A program made the translations under genes and the position numbers. Source: Stenotrophomonas nitritireducens (lineage in GTDB: Bacteria; Pseudomonadota; Gammaproteobacteria; Xanthomonadales; Xanthomonadaceae). Taken from it: a stretch of DNA of 64,000 nucleotides. This document shows, one piece after another, positions 60,922-64,000 of this stretch. The stretch spans positions 372,001-436,000 of the forward strand of contig NZ_CP016756.1 of the NCBI RefSeq assembly GCF_001700965.1, read 5' to 3'. How positions within the stretch are numbered: the stretch's first letter is position 1; every line of letters starts with the position of its first letter. Below the pieces are notes generated by a model, which did no database searches, was not told where the DNA came from, and saw only the letters and a program-made list of their open reading frames with translations.

Positions 60922-62664
60922 TCAATCGGCCTTGCCGATCTTTCGAACCTCGGCACTGCCCACCGGATTGCGTGGATCGCTGCCGCCGCTGAGAACATTG
61001 CTGCGCCGGTCCCATTCCACCGTCTGCAGGTTGCCCCAGACATGGCTGGAACCGCGGCCGCCTGCTGCCGAGTCACCCGGCAGTTCAACCTTGTGGCCCA
61101 TCGCCTGCAACTGCTTGGCTACTTCCGGCGAGAACGCGCCAGACTCGGCCGAGATTTCGTCCGGCAGCCACTGGTGGTGGTAACGCGGCAAGGCAGCGAC
61201 CTGTTGCGCATCCAGGCCTGCGTCGTAGCCAAGGATACCCAGCAGCACCATGGTGATGATGCGGCTGCCACCCGGCGTGCCGATCACAACCACCTTGTCG
61301 TCGTTCTCCATGAACGTCGGCGTCATCGAGCTGAGCATGCGCTTGCCCTTGGCCGGCGCGTTTGCCGCATAGCCCATCACCCCGAACGCATTCGGCGTGC
61401 CCGGCTTGAGCGCGAAATCGTCCATCTCGTTGTTCAACAGCACGCCGGTGCCAGCCGGAATCAAGCCCGAGCCATACAACAGGTTCACCGTCTGGGTGCC
61501 GCCAACACGATTGCCCTCGCTGTCGATGATCGAGAAGTGGGTGGTCTCGTCGTCTTCCAGTGGCGTCGGGTTGCCCGACAGCAGGTCGCTGGGCGTCGCC
61601 TTTTCCGGATGGATGGTGGCGCGCAGGCCCTGTGCGTAATCGCGGCTGGTCAGCACCTTCTGCGGGATGTCGACGAAGTCCGGGTCACCGAGGAAGAAGG
61701 TGCGGTCGCGATAGGCGCGGCGCATCGCTTCCACCACCAAGTGGGTGCTGTGTGCCTGGTCCATCTTGTTCAGATCCCAGGGTTCCAGGATCTGCAGCAT
61801 CGAGGCCAGCGCGATGCCACCGGAAGACGGCGGCGAGGCGGTGGTGATCTTCCAGCCGCGGTAATCGAACACGATCGGCTCGCGGGTCTTGACCGTGTAG
61901 CCGGCCAGTTCCTCGGCGGTCCAGCGGCCACCGGCCTGCTTCACGCCAGCCAGCAGCTTGCGCCCGGTCTCACCACGGTAGAACCCATCGAAGCCGTTGG
62001 CAGCGAGCAGCTGCAGGGTATGTGCCAGCTCCGGCTGCTTGAAGATGTCACCTTCGGCGATGGGCTTGCCGTTACGCAGGTAGACCTCGCGGGTGCCCGG
62101 GTAGCGGTCCATCACCTCACGGCGTGATGCATAGCCACGCGCCATGCGCGCGTAGACCGGGAAGCCTTCGGTGGCCACGCGGATCGCCGGTGCCAGCGAA
62201 TCGCTGAGCGGCAGCTTGCCGTGCTCGCGCGCCAGCTTCACCAGCGCTGCGGGCAGACCAGGGATGCCGGCCGACCACGGGCCATTGACCGAGCGGTCCC
62301 GGTCCAGGTCGCCGTTCTTGTCCAGGAACTGGTCGGGCGTGGCGGATTCGGGCGAGGTCTCGCGCGCGTCCAGCATCACGTCCTTGCCGGTCTTGGCGTC
62401 GTGCAGCAGGAAGAAACCGCCGCCACCCAGCCCGGAGCTGATCGGCTCAACCACCGCCAGGGTGGACGACACCGCAACGGCGGCATCGAACGCATTGCCG
62501 CCCTTGCCGAGGATTTCCATGCCGGCCTGGGTCGCCAGCGAATGACCACTGGCAATTGCCGCCCCATCGGGGTGCGCGGCGCGGGCCGGTGCGGTATCGG
62601 CAGCCCACGCCGCCGGCGCCAGCACCAGTGCGAACAGCAGCAATGAACGAGCAACGAGTTTCAT
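60922..62664 (-). CDS. ggt: Gamma-glutamyltransferase (periplasmic)
   Basis: This is a 580-residue Ntn hydrolase made as a precursor with a signal peptide (VARSLLLFALVLAPAAWAAD). It cleaves the gamma-glutamyl bond of glutathione. The autocleavage site is before the Thr in DDETTHFSIIDSEGN, giving a large subunit of about 385 and a small subunit of about 190 residues; the substrate-binding NNEMDDF, SSMTPTF and GTPGGSRIITMVL segments are intact. The large subunit begins with HPDGAAIASGHSLATQAGME and includes LGGGGFFLLHDAKTGKDV and DARETSPESATPD. It precedes a terminator and follows the ferredoxin gene by 14 bp, so the two are co-transcribed. Confidence 0.96.
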   Translation of the reverse strand: MKLVARSLLLFALVLAPAAWAADTAPARAAHPDGAAIASGHSLATQAGMEILGKGGNAFDAAVAVSSTLAVVEPISSGLGGGGFFLLHDAKTGKDVMLDARETSPESATPDQFLDKNGDLDRDRSVNGPWSAGIPGLPAALVKLAREHGKLPLSDSLAPAIRVATEGFPVYARMARGYASRREVMDRYPGTREVYLRNGKPIAEGDIFKQPELAHTLQLLAANGFDGFYRGETGRKLLAGVKQAGGRWTAEELAGYTVKTREPIVFDYRGWKITTASPPSSGGIALASMLQILEPWDLNKMDQAHSTHLVVEAMRRAYRDRTFFLGDPDFVDIPQKVLTSRDYAQGLRATIHPEKATPSDLLSGNPTPLEDDETTHFSIIDSEGNRVGGTQTVNLLYGSGLIPAGTGVLLNNEMDDFALKPGTPNAFGVMGYAANAPAKGKRMLSSMTPTFMENDDKVVVIGTPGGSRIITMVLLGILGYDAGLDAQQVAALPRYHHQWLPDEISAESGAFSPEVAKQLQAMGHKVELPGDSAAGGRGSSHVWGNLQTVEWDRRSNVLSGGSDPRNPVGSAEVRKIGKAD

Positions 62665-62678
62665 GCCGTTGGTTTCTC

Positions 62679-62945
62679 CTATTGGTAGAGCTCAGGGTGA
62701 TCGCGTTGCAGGCCGGCCAGTTTGGCCAGCAGCTGATCTTCGGTTTCGACGATGTCCGGGTCCGGGTCGATGCATTCGACCGGGCACACCACCACGCATT
62801 GCGGCTCATCGAAATGACCGACACATTCGGTGCAACGGGCCGGATCGATCACGTAGATCGTCTCGCCCATGGCAATGGCCTGGTTGGGACAGGCCGGCTC
62901 GCAGACGTCACAGTTGACGCAGAGCTCATTGATTTTCAGCGACAT
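62679..62945 (-). CDS. YfhL-family 2[4Fe-4S] ferredoxin
   Basis: This is an 88-residue ferredoxin. Two cluster-binding motifs are seen: CVNCDVCEPACPNQAI (CxxCxxCxxxCP) and CTECVGHFDEPQCVVVCPV, with the insert between the second and third Cys that marks the YfhL/Allochromatium-type ferredoxins with very low potential. The start MSLKINELCVNC at 62945 is the normal one; the frame extends upstream without sense. It lies 14 bp upstream of ggt. Partners in electron transfer are unknown. Confidence 0.93.
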   Translation of the reverse strand: MSLKINELCVNCDVCEPACPNQAIAMGETIYVIDPARCTECVGHFDEPQCVVVCPVECIDPDPDIVETEDQLLAKLAGLQRDHPELYQ

Positions 62946-63253
62946 TGTTGCGGTGTTCCCGTCAGGGCGGGGCTTGCAACCGGCGTATGCCGGTTCATCG
63001 GTCCTGCTGTTCATGGCCTGCCAGAGGCAGCGCCGACAGCAAGCTTACCGGATACGGGTTTGGCCGGGGCCGCAGCCGCGGCTGTACCTCTGCTCCACAC
63101 CGTTCCGCTCATGTAGAGCGCGACATGGGCAGCCTCCAGAAGATGCAGGATCTGCCCAGTCGGCGGCGGACCGGGCCAACGCCAGCGCAACCCCGCCTGT
63201 GCGGCAGCCGCGCCGTGAAAACAGCGGGGCCGCAAGGCAGCCCCGCCATTGAA
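62946..63253. other. Intergenic stretch before the ferredoxin gene
   Basis: About 308 bp. It should contain the promoter of the ferredoxin-ggt transcript. Short open frames occur on both strands, but none has family resemblance or a supported start. Confidence 0.45.
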
Positions 63254-63742
63254 TTACTTGGCTTCGACGAAGATGTAGTCGGCGCCGGTCGGCTTGACGA
63301 TGGTCTGCACGCGGGCGTTGTCGGCAGCTTCGCCGATGAACACCACGCGCACGCCCTTCATCGAATCAGCCTGCACGTCCTTGAAGCCGGTTTCGATCAG
63401 GTCAGCCATCTTGGCCGAGTTCGACGAACCGAAGGCCAGCATGTTGCCCGGCTGGATGCCACGGCCGATGGCGGTGGTTGCGCTCTCGACCTGACGGTCG
63501 TACTTGGCGGCGAATTCCGGATCCGATGCCGGCGGCAGGTAGTACAGGAACGGGCTGGAGGTGATGTTGCCCATGTTCTGCACGGCAACGGCCTGCAGGT
63601 ACTTCTTCCAGCCTGCGTCGTCATCCTTGGCCGGGGCGACCAGCGCCTGCTGCGCTTCGACTACCGGCGCTTCTTCTTTCTTGCAGGCGGTTACAGCCAG
63701 CACCATCGAGGCGGCAAGCAGCACGCGCATCGTGTTCTTCAT
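63254..63742 (-). CDS. Small lipoprotein, unknown function
   Basis: This encodes 162 residues with GGGAGAA about six bases before the ATG at 63742. The N-terminus MKNTMRVLLAASMVLAVTAC is a lipoprotein signal (lipobox AVTAC), followed by a KKEEAPV linker. The folded part WKKYLQAVAVQNMGNITSSP to the end PTGADYIFVEAK looks alpha/beta, with QPGNMLAFGSSNSAKMADLI and RVVFIGEAADNARVQTIVKP that resemble a nucleotide-binding or STAS-like fold only loosely. Similar lipoproteins occur widely in Xanthomonadaceae without assigned function, to my knowledge. It lies 39 bp after coaD on the same strand. Confidence 0.8.
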   Translation of the reverse strand: MKNTMRVLLAASMVLAVTACKKEEAPVVEAQQALVAPAKDDDAGWKKYLQAVAVQNMGNITSSPFLYYLPPASDPEFAAKYDRQVESATTAIGRGIQPGNMLAFGSSNSAKMADLIETGFKDVQADSMKGVRVVFIGEAADNARVQTIVKPTGADYIFVEAK

Positions 63743-63781
63743 GATCGTTCTCCCGTTGAAAGTGGTGTTACTGAAAGAGGT

Positions 63782-64000
<219 letters not shown>

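Overview
The window is GC-rich chromosomal DNA from a gammaproteobacterium of the family Xanthomonadaceae, most likely Stenotrophomonas or a close relative. The reasons are: GTAG-headed palindromes of the SMAG type (59470-59727), a tripartite RND pump with an embedded short-chain dehydrogenase and a divergent LysR regulator as in SmeVWU2X, an FimX-type degenerate GGDEF/EAL protein, FabV as an enoyl-ACP reductase, and the bamE / rnfH-ratA / smpB block. No rRNA or tRNA gene and no CRISPR array was seen. The one RNA gene is tmRNA (ssrA, 10705-11058).

Layout. 1-2600: core genes (bamE partial, rnfH, ratA, smpB, a GNAT enzyme, a membrane protein). 2600-10700: an accessory, mosaic island between smpB and ssrA. 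It holds small orphan genes, a decayed IS3-family element (4129-4986), a secreted-protein gene stopped by an in-frame TAG, the C-terminal stump of a large phage protein, an excisionase/integrase pair, and a HEPN-type (ApeA-like) gene split over two frames. 10705-13250: ssrA and a loosely packed stretch of small genes. 13400-29320: mostly housekeeping or general genes (C13 peptidase, dbpA, a LytS/LytTR two-component pair, an alpha/beta hydrolase, thioesterase, apt, selO, GST, cspA, DUF188 protein, an RluA-type pseudouridine synthase, yaeQ, a flavoprotein, fimX). 29664-40643: fabV, secF-secD-yajC, tgt and queA, with a Fur-box-controlled ferric ABC transporter inserted between tgt and queA. 40759-42805: a divergent Lrp regulator / class III aminotransferase pair. 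43079-51380: the SmeVWU2X-like efflux operon and its LysR regulator. 51481-58515: a compact minus-strand cluster of TonB-dependent receptor, phytase-domain lipoprotein, purple-acid-phosphatase-like enzyme and exported inorganic pyrophosphatase, bracketed by two copies of an undescribed small exported protein family. 58782-64000: upp, tandem SMAG repeats, an MBL hydrolase, ggt, a ferredoxin, a lipoprotein and the 3' part of coaD.

How the parts work together. The 52163-57855 genes read as one organophosphate-scavenging pathway: uptake receptor, release of phosphate from phytate-like substrates, phosphomonoester cleavage and pyrophosphate hydrolysis, with overlapping reading frames and a Pho-box-like repeat upstream. 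The fbp cassette reads as Fur-regulated iron uptake. The sec genes, tgt and queA form the usual protein-export/queuosine neighbourhood. The candidates for a less familiar biological system are the split HEPN gene beside the integrase, the duplicated NPSEV-family proteins around the phosphate cluster, and a pair of related ~90-residue helical proteins on the two sides of the island.
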